Numbered from the stretch's first letter, positions 53,692 through 62,956 are shown. The stretch: 64,000 nucleotides of DNA from Komagataeibacter rhaeticus (GCF_003207855.1 NZ_NKTZ01000007.1:62001-126000), one strand, 5' to 3'. The notes: a model not told the origin generated them from the letters alone. A program made the numbers and translations.

Positions 53692-54576
53692 ATGCAGTCA
53701 TCCATTCTGGTAACCGGCGGCAGTGGCCAGCTTGCCTGCGCGCTGGCCGCGCATGCGGATGTAATACGGGTGGGCCGCCCGGATCTTGACTTTGACCGCC
53801 CCGATACGATCGATACCGTGCTGCGGGCACACCGGCCCGCGATTGTGGTCAATGCCGCGGCCTGGACGGCAGTGGACGCGGCGGAATCCCATATGGAGGA
53901 GGCCGACCGCGCCAACCACACGGGTCCTGCCCGCATGGCGGCACGATGTCGGGAGATGGGAAGCCGGTTCATCCATATCTCGACGGATTACGTATTCAGC
54001 GGTGACAAGGGCAGCCCCTATGTGGAGTCTGACCCGGTGGACCCGCGCTCGGTCTATGGCAGCACGAAGGCGGCAGGCGAGCAGGCGGTACTGGCAGCAT
54101 GCCCCGACAGTATCATCCTGCGCACGGCATGGGTCTATTCCCCCTATAACCGCAACTTCGTACGCACCATGATCGAGGCCGCAGCCAGACGCCCCGAACT
54201 GCGCGTGGTCAGTGACCAGATCGGCAACCCGACCAGTGCGGACGCGCTGGCGGATGTGATCATGCACATCATTGCCCGCATCCGCGATACGGGATGGCGG
54301 CCGGAATACGCCGGCATTTACCATGCGGCGGGCGAGGGCAGCGCCAGCTGGTACGAACTGGCCTGTGCCGCGATAAAGGCGGCGGCACGGCACGGCAATC
54401 CTGAGCCCGTGATTGAACCCATTACCACGGCGGACTGGCCCACCCCCGCCCACCGCCCGCATGATGCGCGGCTTGACTGCACGCGGCTGAAACAGGTCTT
54501 TGACTGCGCGCCCGGCCCCTGGCGGCCGGAAGTGGAACGGGTTGTGGGGGAACTGATGGCACGCCAGCAGCCCTGA
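53692..54576 (+). CDS. rfbD: dTDP-4-dehydrorhamnose reductase
   Basis: Final reduction to dTDP-L-rhamnose. Extended SDR with VTGGSGQLACAL, VNAAAWTAVDAAE, ISTDYVFSGDKG and the catalytic YGSTKAAGEQ. It has 294 residues. It is the last gene of the plus-strand EPS operon. rfbA/rfbB are in a separate minus-strand pair 24 kb away, so the four rhamnose genes bracket the cluster. Confidence 0.95.
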   Translation: MQSSILVTGGSGQLACALAAHADVIRVGRPDLDFDRPDTIDTVLRAHRPAIVVNAAAWTAVDAAESHMEEADRANHTGPARMAARCREMGSRFIHISTDYVFSGDKGSPYVESDPVDPRSVYGSTKAAGEQAVLAACPDSIILRTAWVYSPYNRNFVRTMIEAAARRPELRVVSDQIGNPTSADALADVIMHIIARIRDTGWRPEYAGIYHAAGEGSASWYELACAAIKAAARHGNPEPVIEPITTADWPTPAHRPHDARLDCTRLKQVFDCAPGPWRPEVERVVGELMARQQP

Positions 54577-54616
54577 ATCCCTCCCCTGCGCCAGCCATCA
54601 GGCAAGTGTTGGTGGG

Positions 54617-54680
54617 GCTGCTTTCAGGCGGCTTCAGGGACCGTCGCCTTTTTTTGGAAAAGGCGACACCCGGAGCATCC
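54617..54680. repeat. Composite hairpin repeat copy
   Basis: Module B: GTCGCCTTTT (54643-54652) with AAAAGGCGAC (54658-54667), followed by ACCCGGAGCAT as in copy 1. Module A is degenerate (GCTGCTTTCAGGCGGCTTC). It lies between the convergent rfbD and the GT-A-like gene. Confidence 0.8.
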
Positions 54681-54715
54681 TGCCCATCCGTTACCGATGG
54701 GTTCCACATGAACAC

Positions 54716-55639
54716 TCATACACCACCCCATGCCAGTCGCAGGCGCTCCCCGGCACGGCGGGCTGCGGCGCGGTACAGTTGACTGCGCGAGACCTCACCG
54801 GAGAAACGCGCAAGTTCCCGACGCAATGCGCTACGCGGCATGAAATAATGCCGGACAAAATGGGTATGCCGCAGCAGGCTGGCAATATAACGTTTACGAT
54901 CCAGTACCGGATGAATGAAGGCAGGCCCGACTGGCGGGGCGACCAGATCCGTTTCCAGCACGGGCGGGAACCAGTTATAGCGCGTAACATCGCCATAACG
55001 CGCCAGCGGCACGAAGCTCAGGCCCGCCGCGGCCACCTCCGATGCCACAAAGGCTTCCCCCAGCGGCCAGAACGCAATCCCTGCGCCATTATCTGCCGAC
55101 ATGGCAAGCCGCCTGCCCGCCAGATGGGACAGCGCCCGGGCTGAAAAAAACGAAATACAGTTAAGGGATGCACGCAACCGCCCGGCGGGATAGACCCCGG
55201 CATGAAAGCGCGCCCAGTACCATCGTGGCCCTGATGAAATGGGATGGGCCACAAAATCGGCGCCATCGGCCATCATGGCCGCCAGCAGGCATTGGCCATC
55301 ACCCGTAATACAGGCATCATATTCCACAAACAGGTAATAATCATAATCCGGAATGCGGTCATGTACCTGGTAATGGGTATAATCAGCATTCCACCAGATC
55401 AGGCTGCCCTTTTCAAAACGGTTGGCAAATCCCATGGCCACCATATCCGCATTACAGGTACGCAGTACGCGGTCATGCGCAACGGTACCGACAAATCCGT
55501 TCGTTTCGTCAACGGATACAAAAATATCCGTATCGGGGAAGGTGGACTGCAACCGCCTGAGCTGTCGGTGGACAAAACTGTCCCATGCATATGTCTTCAG
55601 CACAACCGCACATTTTCTGGCTGTGATCACGTCCGGCAC
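54716..55639 (-). CDS. Hypothetical protein, possible GT-A-type glycosyltransferase
   Basis: The 307-residue cytoplasmic protein lacks a signal peptide. The start CAVVLKTYAWDSFVHRQLRR, the TFPDTDIFVSVDETNG strand and DYDYYLFVEYDACITGDGQ (an acidic DxD-like site) resemble a GT-A nucleotide-sugar fold, but I cannot place it in a CAZy family. It is divergent from the DegT aminotransferase gene across 309 A/T-rich bases. It may belong with the DegT/flavoprotein pair or be a peripheral EPS gene. Confidence 0.65.
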   Translation of the reverse strand: MPDVITARKCAVVLKTYAWDSFVHRQLRRLQSTFPDTDIFVSVDETNGFVGTVAHDRVLRTCNADMVAMGFANRFEKGSLIWWNADYTHYQVHDRIPDYDYYLFVEYDACITGDGQCLLAAMMADGADFVAHPISSGPRWYWARFHAGVYPAGRLRASLNCISFFSARALSHLAGRRLAMSADNGAGIAFWPLGEAFVASEVAAAGLSFVPLARYGDVTRYNWFPPVLETDLVAPPVGPAFIHPVLDRKRYIASLLRHTHFVRHYFMPRSALRRELARFSGEVSRSQLYRAAARRAGERLRLAWGGV

Positions 55640-55948
55640 TCCACAGGATCGGGTCGATTCATATGTAAAGGAGGAGATGAATATTTTACACTTTCTTCAA
55701 CATGAATATGTCCTATAGACATGCCGATTTTATAATTTTCAATCATGCATGAATTTAACGGTGTTTTTTCAAAAATTGTATACTTCTCCATGTTACACAT
55801 GTCACATAAACGTGTGGTAAATAATATATTTATATTTCCGGTGAACTTGTACTGACCGTTCGAGTTTAGTATTGGCTGCACGGACACGCGGTTTTTCTGC
55901 ACCTGCGGACAGATGTGGCCATCGGATTTCAGGAAGCGGAATATAAAG
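55640..55948. promoter_or_regulatory. A/T-rich divergent region before the DegT gene
   Basis: No convincing gene. The 309 bases are much more A/T-rich than the surroundings, with AATAATATATTTATATTTCC near 55820-55840 and an ACACATGTCACAT / ACGTGTGG segment near 55793-55818. It probably holds promoters for both flanking genes and looks recently acquired. Confidence 0.4.
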
Positions 55949-57106
55949 ATGACAGAAATGTCGTATCCGGAAATATCGTTCATTCGTTCCAATATTCCGA
56001 AGATAAGCCAGTTGTCCGATGGCATCATCGCAATGGAAGCATCCGGCATCTACACCAATTACGGCCCGATCAACCAGAAGTTCGAAACACGTCTGGTTGA
56101 ACAGATGTTTGGCGGGGTGGGCCGGTGTGTCACGGTATGCAATGCCACGATCGGCCTTATGATGGCGCTGAAATATGCCACCCGGCATACTGATCCGGCC
56201 CGGGCACGTTACGTCATCATGCCATCCTTTACTTTTGCCGCGGCTGCCCATGCCGTATTATGGGCCGGTTTTACACCACTGTTCTGTGATATTGATCCAC
56301 TGGACTGGATGGCATCACACCAGTCGGAAGATGACCTGCTACGCAAATATGATGGGCAGGTGGCTGCCGTCTTTCCTTACGCGACATTTGGCAATGCCAT
56401 CGATATCGCGCATTACACGGAACTGGAAAAGACGACGGGGGTGCCTGTCGTCATTGATGCAGCGGCCTCCCTTGGCGCGCATGACGCGCAGGGCCGGGGG
56501 TTTGGAAGCGGGTCCCCACACGCCATTGTCTGTTCCCTGCATGCAACAAAAACAATGGGCATTGGCGAAGGCGGCTTCATATACGCGAACAACCCCGACA
56601 TGATCGAAGCCCTGCGCGCGATGGGTAATTTCGGTTTCGGGCAGATCCGCCACGCCACCATGCCGGGACTCAATTCCAAACTGCCGGAAATCGGGGCCCT
56701 GCTTGCGCTGTCGGGACTGGACCATCTGGATGGCGTGATCAGAAAGAAAGTACAGATAGAGCAGCTTTACTATGAACTGCTGCACGGCCTTGAATTCCAG
56801 CACCAGCGCGGTACGCGTACATCCTACCAGTTCCTGCCCGTACGCCTGCCCGCCCATCTTGTTCCCCATCGCGGCGCCATACTTGAACGCATGAAAAACA
56901 GGCGGATCGGGACATCCACCTACTTCTCCCCCCACCTGCACGAGCAGAGCTATTTCTCCACCCACAGCCAGGCAGGCGATCTGGGCGCGACACGCGCCCT
57001 GTCCGCTTCCATCGTGTCACTCCCCCTGTGGCATGAAATGACACCGGAGATGGTGCAGTACGTATGCCGGGAATTCCTGGATGCCTGCGCCGCCTACGAT
57101 ATGTAG
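55949..57106 (+). CDS. DegT/DnrJ/EryC1/StrS family PLP aminotransferase
   Basis: Sugar aminotransferase-type PLP enzyme of about 385 residues. Visible: TNYGPINQKFE near the N-terminus, VCNATIGLMMALKYA, VIMPSFTFAAAAHAVLWAG, DAAASLGA and the PLP-lysine motif SLHATKTMGIGEGGFI. The start MTEMSYPE has AGGAAGCGGA upstream. Codons are more A/T-rich than in the EPS genes. No 4-keto amino-sugar pathway partner other than dTDP-4-keto-6-deoxyglucose from rfbB is in view. The flavoprotein gene follows after 45 bases. Confidence 0.88.
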   Translation: MTEMSYPEISFIRSNIPKISQLSDGIIAMEASGIYTNYGPINQKFETRLVEQMFGGVGRCVTVCNATIGLMMALKYATRHTDPARARYVIMPSFTFAAAAHAVLWAGFTPLFCDIDPLDWMASHQSEDDLLRKYDGQVAAVFPYATFGNAIDIAHYTELEKTTGVPVVIDAAASLGAHDAQGRGFGSGSPHAIVCSLHATKTMGIGEGGFIYANNPDMIEALRAMGNFGFGQIRHATMPGLNSKLPEIGALLALSGLDHLDGVIRKKVQIEQLYYELLHGLEFQHQRGTRTSYQFLPVRLPAHLVPHRGAILERMKNRRIGTSTYFSPHLHEQSYFSTHSQAGDLGATRALSASIVSLPLWHEMTPEMVQYVCREFLDACAAYDM

Positions 57107-57151
57107 AAGCCCCCCGCTCCCCCAACCCTGCGGAAAACGGATATATACGCC

Positions 57152-58534
57152 ATGCCATCCTATCCCCTGACACCCGTCCTGATCGCCGGTGGTGGTCCGG
57201 CGGGGATTGCCCTGCTGCTTGCAGCCTCCCGCATGGGCGAACTGTCCCGCCTGCTGGATGAAGGCATTACCCTGGTTGAACAGGGCCACACCATCGGTTC
57301 CGGCATGCTGGGGCGCTATGTCATCAATTCCGACAGCGCGGCGGAAACCTTTGTCGATGCCCTGACCGACAATCCGGTACCCGAACTGGCCCGACTGCGC
57401 ACCCACCCGCTGGTGGAGATGATCCAGGCCCATGGCAAGGACACCCTGCCCCTGCGGGTGGTGGCGGATTATCTGGATCTGGTGGGGCATGTCCTGACCG
57501 GACTGATCCGGAACCATCCGGCCTCCCGGCTTCTGACAGGCTGGCGGCTGGCAAGCCTGCGTCAGGACGACAGGGGGGAATGGGCCGCCCATCTTGTCTC
57601 GGCCGATGGGGCCGGGGCACAGCATGTCAGGGCGGCAAAGGTTGTTCTGGCACTGGGTGCCATACAGCCCGAATGCCGCCTGCATGATGAACAGGTGGGA
57701 GGGGCCGCGCTGCTGCCGCGTTACAGCGGCAGGCTCATGCAGTCCGATGACCTGCTTGCCCCTGATGGCATCAGCCGGCTGCGCACGCTGGTGGCCGGAA
57801 GCGAAAAGCCGAAGATCGCCATAATTGGCGGTGCCAGCAGCGCGCTGTCCGTTGCCCGGGTCATCCTACGGGATATGGGGAACCGGATCGTGCCGGGCAA
57901 CCTGACGCTGCTGCACAGGTCCCGCCTGAAACTGTTCTACCGGACGGCAGAAGAGGCCCTTGCCGATGGCTATACCGATTTCGGCGCGGCCGATATCTGT
58001 CCGATCAGCCATTTTGTGTACCGCTTCGGGGGGCTGCGCTATGATTCGCGCAATCTGGCCATGCAGTTGATGGGCATTGCCAACGCCGCCCCCGAACCCC
58101 GGCTGCACACGATGCAGATGACAGGACATAATGACGGCGCGGTGCAGGCCACGCTGGACAGTGCGGATGCCCTTGTCGCCTGTCTTGGCTACCGCCCCCG
58201 GCGCGTGGCCATCATGGACCGTGACAACCATCCCATGGCGCTGGCCACGGACCATCCCGATGGCAGCCTGACCGGACCGGACTGCGGCATAATGGATGGG
58301 TCCGGCCACGAAATTCCGGGGCTATTCGGCCTGGGGCTGGCTTCGGGCTACAGCGCGTCCGCCACCATGGGAGGGGAAAGCAGCTTTAACGGACAGGTCA
58401 ACAGCCTGTGGTTGTGGCAGAATGCCATTGGCGAGAAAATCCTGTACCAGCTACTGCCTGAAGAAGCCCCCCTGCCCCGTATCCCAATGGCCCATGCCTC
58501 CGCAATCGACACGCATCACAGTATCAATCACTGA
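57152..58534 (+). CDS. FAD/NAD(P)-binding oxidoreductase
   Basis: The 460-residue flavoprotein has two dinucleotide folds: VLIAGGGPAGIALLLAASRM at the N-terminus for FAD, and KIAIIGGASSALSVARVIL near residue 212 for NAD(P). Further motifs are VVLALGAIQPE, ALVACLGYRPRRVA and a late GLGLASGY. The organisation suits a class B-like flavin monooxygenase or an FAD-NAD(P)-binding family protein. It is co-directional with the DegT gene and probably acts on the same amino compound, perhaps as an N-oxygenase. Substrate unknown. Confidence 0.8.
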   Translation: MPSYPLTPVLIAGGGPAGIALLLAASRMGELSRLLDEGITLVEQGHTIGSGMLGRYVINSDSAAETFVDALTDNPVPELARLRTHPLVEMIQAHGKDTLPLRVVADYLDLVGHVLTGLIRNHPASRLLTGWRLASLRQDDRGEWAAHLVSADGAGAQHVRAAKVVLALGAIQPECRLHDEQVGGAALLPRYSGRLMQSDDLLAPDGISRLRTLVAGSEKPKIAIIGGASSALSVARVILRDMGNRIVPGNLTLLHRSRLKLFYRTAEEALADGYTDFGAADICPISHFVYRFGGLRYDSRNLAMQLMGIANAAPEPRLHTMQMTGHNDGAVQATLDSADALVACLGYRPRRVAIMDRDNHPMALATDHPDGSLTGPDCGIMDGSGHEIPGLFGLGLASGYSASATMGGESSFNGQVNSLWLWQNAIGEKILYQLLPEEAPLPRIPMAHASAIDTHHSINH

Positions 58535-58620
58535 TCCCGGCTGGTACGTTTCCTCCTGCCCACAGGCCGCCCTACCACCCGCAGGGCGGCCTGCTTATGG
58601 AAAAATCCATCAATCATATA

Positions 58621-58705
58621 GAAATTTTTAGGTGTCGCCTTTTTTAAAAGGCGGCGTTCTGTCGAAGCTTTTGCAAAAAGCTTCACCAAAAACTTTCTTC
58701 AATCC
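58621..58705. repeat. Composite hairpin repeat copy
   Basis: Module B (CGCC 58636-58639 with GGCG 58650-58653 around T6A4), then GTTCTGTC, then module A (GAAGCTTTT GC AAAAAGCTTC, 58664-58684) and CACCAAAAACTTTC. The orientation is that of the copy at 25437. It lies in the convergent flavoprotein/sugar-porter junction. Confidence 0.85.
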
Positions 58706-58743
58706 CAAAGCGCTATCATGAGCTGACTGATCAGACAGTCTTG

Positions 58744-58795
58744 TAGAAGAACGCTGCCTATCTGAAAAACAGGCAGCGCTTAAAAAGCTTTATTG
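58744..58795. repeat. Second, partial hairpin repeat copy in the same junction
   Basis: CGCTGCCT (58752-58759) pairs with AGGCAGCG (58771-58778), preceded by AGAAGAA and followed by AAAAAGCTTTATTG, all recognisable from copy 1 in copy-1 orientation. It is head-to-head with the copy 40 bases to the left, suggesting repeated insertion or duplication. Confidence 0.7.
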
Positions 58796-58823
58796 TTTCC
58801 TGTCCCGAAATAATGCCGTGCAC

Positions 58824-60200
58824 TCAGGTCAACTGGTTGAAGGTGCCATCTTTCAGCGCCGTCTCGATATCCTCCAGCGAGCGTCCACGCGTTTCAGGCA
58901 CACAACGCCAGACAAACACGAACGCCAGCAGGTTGATCCCCGCATACATCCAGAACGTACCCGCCGCCCCCAGCGCCTGCACCAGGGACAGGGTGGTCAG
59001 CGAAATCAGCAAATCGGCCACCCAGTGCGTGGCGGCTACCAGACTCATGCCCTTGCTGCGGCATGACAGGGGATAGACCTCCGCCCCCACAAGCCATATG
59101 GCCACAGACAGGCTGCCCACGTTGAATATGGCGTAACACACCACGGCTGCCGCCGTGATCCAGGTGTTGATACCCTGTGTCGAGCCGATGCCAAACATCG
59201 TGGCCAGCACCATAAGCGATACGACCGCACCGGGTATGAGCCGCAACAGCAGCCGCCGCCGCCCCCACGCATCCACCGCCCAGCTGCCAAAGGCGGTGGA
59301 CAGGACCATGGCCACCCCAATGGCGATGGAGGTGAGCAGGGCGGAACTCTGTCCAAATCCCACACCCGCGAAAATGGTGGGGGCATAATACAGCACCGCA
59401 TTGATGCCCGTGATCTGGCAGAACAGCGCCACCCCCACCGAAGCCACGACCGCGGGCCGCACCCAGGGCTGCAGCAGGGCCGACCATGGCGCCTGCTCAT
59501 CATGCATGGCGACGATGGCGTCCAGTTCCGTGCGCGCGGCCTGCGGGTCACGCCGCAGGCGCTGAAGGACTTCGAACGCGCCTTCAAGATTGCCCTTCAT
59601 GGCCAGCCAGCGCGGGCTGCGCGGCAACACCGACATGCCACCGAACAGGATGACCGCCGGTATGATCCCCAGCCCGAACATGAGCCGCCATGACTGGTTG
59701 CGGCACAGATACCCCGCAATGAAGGACACCAGGATGCCGGACACGACCGCAAGCTGGAACAGCACGACCATCTGCCCGCGTTTTTCCCGCGGGGCGATCT
59801 CGGCAATATAGACCGGCACGATCTGCGAGCACATGCCAACCGCAAGCCCCAGTATGAACCGCGCGCAGACCAGCAGCACCACCCCCGGCGCCAGGGATGC
59901 CACCAGCGTGCCGACAATAAAGACCAGGGCCGCGAACATGATCATGTAGCGCCGTCCCAGCCGGTCCGACAGCGGCGCCGCCATAAGGCAGCCCCCCAGC
60001 GCACCCGCCACAATGGCCGATGTCACGACCTGCTGGCCCAGCGTATCCAGTGCGAAGTCGGGTGTTATCTGCAGCAGGGCCGCGGATATGATGCCGGTAT
60101 CGTACCCGAACAGCAGCCCGCCCGTTGCCGCCACCCCGGCAATCAGGTTGACAATACCGGAACCGGGGGAAGCCATCTGCCTGTCATGCGCCATTATCAT
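58824..60200 (-). CDS. Sugar porter family MFS transporter
   Basis: Sugar:proton symporter of 458 residues and 12 segments. Family signatures: GGLLFGYDTGIISAALL, SDRLGRRYMI, the mid-protein PRSPRWLAMKGN, QITGINAVLYYAPTIFAG and the terminal PETRGRSLEDIE. It is the third gene of a minus-strand set with xylB and an MRJP/SMP-30-like gene, so xylose, xylulose or a related polyol/sugar is the probable substrate. Confidence 0.92.
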   Translation of the reverse strand: MIMAHDRQMASPGSGIVNLIAGVAATGGLLFGYDTGIISAALLQITPDFALDTLGQQVVTSAIVAGALGGCLMAAPLSDRLGRRYMIMFAALVFIVGTLVASLAPGVVLLVCARFILGLAVGMCSQIVPVYIAEIAPREKRGQMVVLFQLAVVSGILVSFIAGYLCRNQSWRLMFGLGIIPAVILFGGMSVLPRSPRWLAMKGNLEGAFEVLQRLRRDPQAARTELDAIVAMHDEQAPWSALLQPWVRPAVVASVGVALFCQITGINAVLYYAPTIFAGVGFGQSSALLTSIAIGVAMVLSTAFGSWAVDAWGRRRLLLRLIPGAVVSLMVLATMFGIGSTQGINTWITAAAVVCYAIFNVGSLSVAIWLVGAEVYPLSCRSKGMSLVAATHWVADLLISLTTLSLVQALGAAGTFWMYAGINLLAFVFVWRCVPETRGRSLEDIETALKDGTFNQLT

Positions 60201-60242
60201 GCGTTCTTTCAGCTTGCCGGTCCGGACGGGTGCCGGCCGGGT

Positions 60243-61373
60243 TTATTTAAGGGGAATGCGCACCACGAGCCACGGGCGCTCCTCCATGTCCTTCCCGTCA
60301 TGGAAAACGGGCAGCCGCCCCCACTGGCCCACGGTCAGCCATAACGCACCGTCCTTCAGCGCCAGCCCGTCGGGCGCGATCAGGCGCGGGTCATGGGCCA
60401 GCACATCCAGATGTCCGTCCGCCGTGCGGCGCAGCACGGCATGGCGCTCGATATCGGTCAGGTACAGCGTGTTGTCCGGCCCGGTGGCCATGCCGTCCAC
60501 CACGGCGTCCTCGCCTTCATCACGCACCGACTGCTCCAGTTGGGCAGGCTTGGTGGCGGGATTGGCCAGCAGCGCGGTGGGGGCACTGTACAGCCTGCGG
60601 CTGGACAGGGGCTGCCAGTAAAGCCTGCTGGAATCCGTGCTGAGTGTCAGGCCATCGATTCCCCCCTGTCCCATGGCCGGATGCGCCATGTCATAGCGCA
60701 GCATCCGTCCATCCAGTTCCATGGCGAAACCCGGCTCGGCACGGGTGGAAGGGGCGTTTTCCAGCACACGGCGCGCCTGCCCGGTGGCAATATCCACCAC
60801 GATGATCGCGGGATGGTCCATAAGCGAGGTATCGCTGACATAGGCCGTGCCCTGCGCCCCATGCGTCATGTCCACGCGCACGTCATTGACGTGGCTGTCA
60901 GGCAGTGTGGCGCCCTTGTCCAGCGGGATATCCGCAATGATCTGGCCCGTATGCCCATCCATGCCGATCAGGGCCGGGGTGGGCGGGGTTTTCTGGCCCG
61001 CAACCGTGCCTTCATCGACAATCCACAACCGCCCCGATGCATCCACCGTCATGCCAAGGGGGGAGATCAGGCGGGCCTGTGTCGCCGCGTCGGGAAAAGG
61101 GGTAACCCTGCCGTCACGCAGCAGGCCAAGGCGAGGCCCCTTGTGGTCGGCCGCACTGCGCGGAAAGGCCAGCACCACCCGCCCATCGGGCAGGGCCGCG
61201 ATGCCGGAGGGCTGCATGTCGGCAAAGCGCGCGACAACGCTGACATTTCCGGTGGCGGCCGCCCCGTGGTCAACGCTGTCTGCCGCACGGGCCGCAACCG
61301 GCGCCAGAAGCGACAGAAGCAGGGCCGCGCCCGCGCGGCGGTGCAAAATCGTGGAAAGCAGGCCTGTTTTCAT
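60243..61373 (-). CDS. Secreted MRJP/Yellow-type beta-propeller protein (SMP-30-like)
   Basis: The 376-residue protein has a signal peptide (MKTGLLSTILHRRAGAALLL to ARAAD) and a repeated propeller pattern: GIAALPDGRVVLAFPRS, GMTVDASGRLWIVDEG, VNDVRVDMTHGAQGTAYVSD and MATGPDNTLYLTDIE. This resembles the major royal jelly/Yellow family and gluconolactonase-type lactonases. Being periplasmic and placed between xylB and a sugar porter, it may hydrolyse a sugar lactone made by periplasmic dehydrogenases. Activity is inferred. Confidence 0.82.
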   Translation of the reverse strand: MKTGLLSTILHRRAGAALLLSLLAPVAARAADSVDHGAAATGNVSVVARFADMQPSGIAALPDGRVVLAFPRSAADHKGPRLGLLRDGRVTPFPDAATQARLISPLGMTVDASGRLWIVDEGTVAGQKTPPTPALIGMDGHTGQIIADIPLDKGATLPDSHVNDVRVDMTHGAQGTAYVSDTSLMDHPAIIVVDIATGQARRVLENAPSTRAEPGFAMELDGRMLRYDMAHPAMGQGGIDGLTLSTDSSRLYWQPLSSRRLYSAPTALLANPATKPAQLEQSVRDEGEDAVVDGMATGPDNTLYLTDIERHAVLRRTADGHLDVLAHDPRLIAPDGLALKDGALWLTVGQWGRLPVFHDGKDMEERPWLVVRIPLK

Positions 61374-61486
61374 ACTGGTTGATCCATTTCCGTATTCTTG
61401 CCCAGCCGGGCGGGATGAACGACCCTCTGGCTATACCAGTCTTTTGTCCCGGTCAGGAATGCGGGCGCGTGGCAGGGTGGCCATTG

Positions 61487-62956
61487 TCAGGCAGGTAGCG
61501 TGTCCATGGCGCTGCGCACGGCCGGATAGAGCGCACGATAACGGGCCAGCGGGGCGGCATAGGCCGGGCTGACCTGCGGGTCGGGCACCAGCGTCTCCTC
61601 GCGCTTTTGCGGCAGGCATACGCTCTCTACCTCCTCCCCCGTTACGGCAAGGCGGGCCAGGCGGGCCGCGCCAAAGGCACCGCCCTGCGCCCCATGCGCC
61701 AGGCGATGCAGCGACAGCCCGGTCACGTTGGCCAGGATGGACACCCAGACACGGCTGTTCGAACCACCCCCGATCACATCCGCTTCCCGCACCACGGACC
61801 CCGCCGCCGCCAGCACGTCCACCACGTCACGAAAGGAGAACGCCACCCCTTCCAGCACCGCCTGCGTCATCTGTGCCCGCGTCGTGCCCTGCGACAGGCC
61901 GGCAAAGACACCCCGGATGCGCCCGTCGTTATGCGGCGTGCGTTCACCCGACAGGTACGGCAGGAAAATGACGGGGGAAGGCTGCGTGACAGGATCGGGC
62001 AGTTCCGCCAGCAGGGCCGCCTCCGTCATGCCGGTCGTGCGCGCCCACCATGCCAGCGACGCCGCCGCCGACAGCGTGACCCCCATCTGGTGCCACCTGT
62101 CGGGCACCGCATGGCAGAAGGCATGGATGCCACCCTGCGGGTGGGGCCTGAAGCGCTCTGTCGTAAGCCACAGCACGCCGGACGTACCCAGCGAGAGAAA
62201 GGATGAACCCGGCGTCACCGCCCCCAGCCCCACCGCGCCCGCCGCATTATCGCCCGCGCCCCCCGCCAGTACCGGGCGTACCTTCATCCCCCACCGACGC
62301 GCCAGACCGGCATCCAGCGCACCTGCCCGCGCCGTGCCTTCCACCAGCGCGGGCATGGCGCGCGTCTCCAGCCCGCAGGCCGCCAGCGCGCCATCGGACC
62401 AGCAGCGCCTGCCCACATCCAGCCACAGGGAACCCGATGCGTCGGACATGTCCTCGATCATCTCGCCAGTCATGCGATAACGCAGCCATGCCTTGGGCAG
62501 CAGGACATGACGGGTGGCACGAAATACATCCGGCTCATGTTCCGCCACCCATATCAGCTTGGGCGCGGTAAAGCCGGGCATGGCCATGTTGCCGCATACC
62601 TGCCGGAATTCGGGGAAGCGACGCTCGAATTCCCCACATTGCGCTGTGGCGCGGGTATCGTTCCACAAGATGCATGGACGCAGCACGCCCCCGTCTTCCC
62701 CCAGCAGCACGGCACCATGCTGCTGGCCCGACAGGCCAATGCCCCTGACCACCGCCATTTCACGCGGATGGCGGGCGGCCAGCACGTCCATGGCGGCCAG
62801 AAGGGCGACCCACCAGTCCCCCGGTGCCTGCTCGTTCCATCCCGCATGGGGGGATGTGACATGCAGGGGATGCGTGTGACTGGCAAGGACGCGCTGCGCC
62901 CCATCAACCAGAACGGCCTTCAGGCCCGAAGTGCCCAGATCAATCCCGACAAACAT
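61487..62956 (-). CDS. xylB: Xylulokinase
   Basis: Phosphorylates D-xylulose to xylulose-5-phosphate for the pentose phosphate pathway. FGGY-family kinase of about 489 residues: MFVGIDLGTSGLKAVLVD, GIGLSGQQHGAVLL, CILWNDTRA, AGGAGDNAAGAVGLG and GGGSNSRVW. The start MFVGID has GGGAA upstream; the frame opens 52 codons earlier, but that part is not kinase-like. It leads the set xylB, MRJP-like, sugar porter. No xylA or transcription regulator is visible in the window. Confidence 0.93.
   Translation of the reverse strand: MFVGIDLGTSGLKAVLVDGAQRVLASHTHPLHVTSPHAGWNEQAPGDWWVALLAAMDVLAARHPREMAVVRGIGLSGQQHGAVLLGEDGGVLRPCILWNDTRATAQCGEFERRFPEFRQVCGNMAMPGFTAPKLIWVAEHEPDVFRATRHVLLPKAWLRYRMTGEMIEDMSDASGSLWLDVGRRCWSDGALAACGLETRAMPALVEGTARAGALDAGLARRWGMKVRPVLAGGAGDNAAGAVGLGAVTPGSSFLSLGTSGVLWLTTERFRPHPQGGIHAFCHAVPDRWHQMGVTLSAAASLAWWARTTGMTEAALLAELPDPVTQPSPVIFLPYLSGERTPHNDGRIRGVFAGLSQGTTRAQMTQAVLEGVAFSFRDVVDVLAAAGSVVREADVIGGGSNSRVWVSILANVTGLSLHRLAHGAQGGAFGAARLARLAVTGEEVESVCLPQKREETLVPDPQVSPAYAAPLARYRALYPAVRSAMDTLPA

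Noticed and set aside
55627-56049. 140-codon minus-strand frame over the DegT promoter region
   Set aside because: It covers the A/T-rich divergent region and the start of the DegT gene in antisense, with no domain features.
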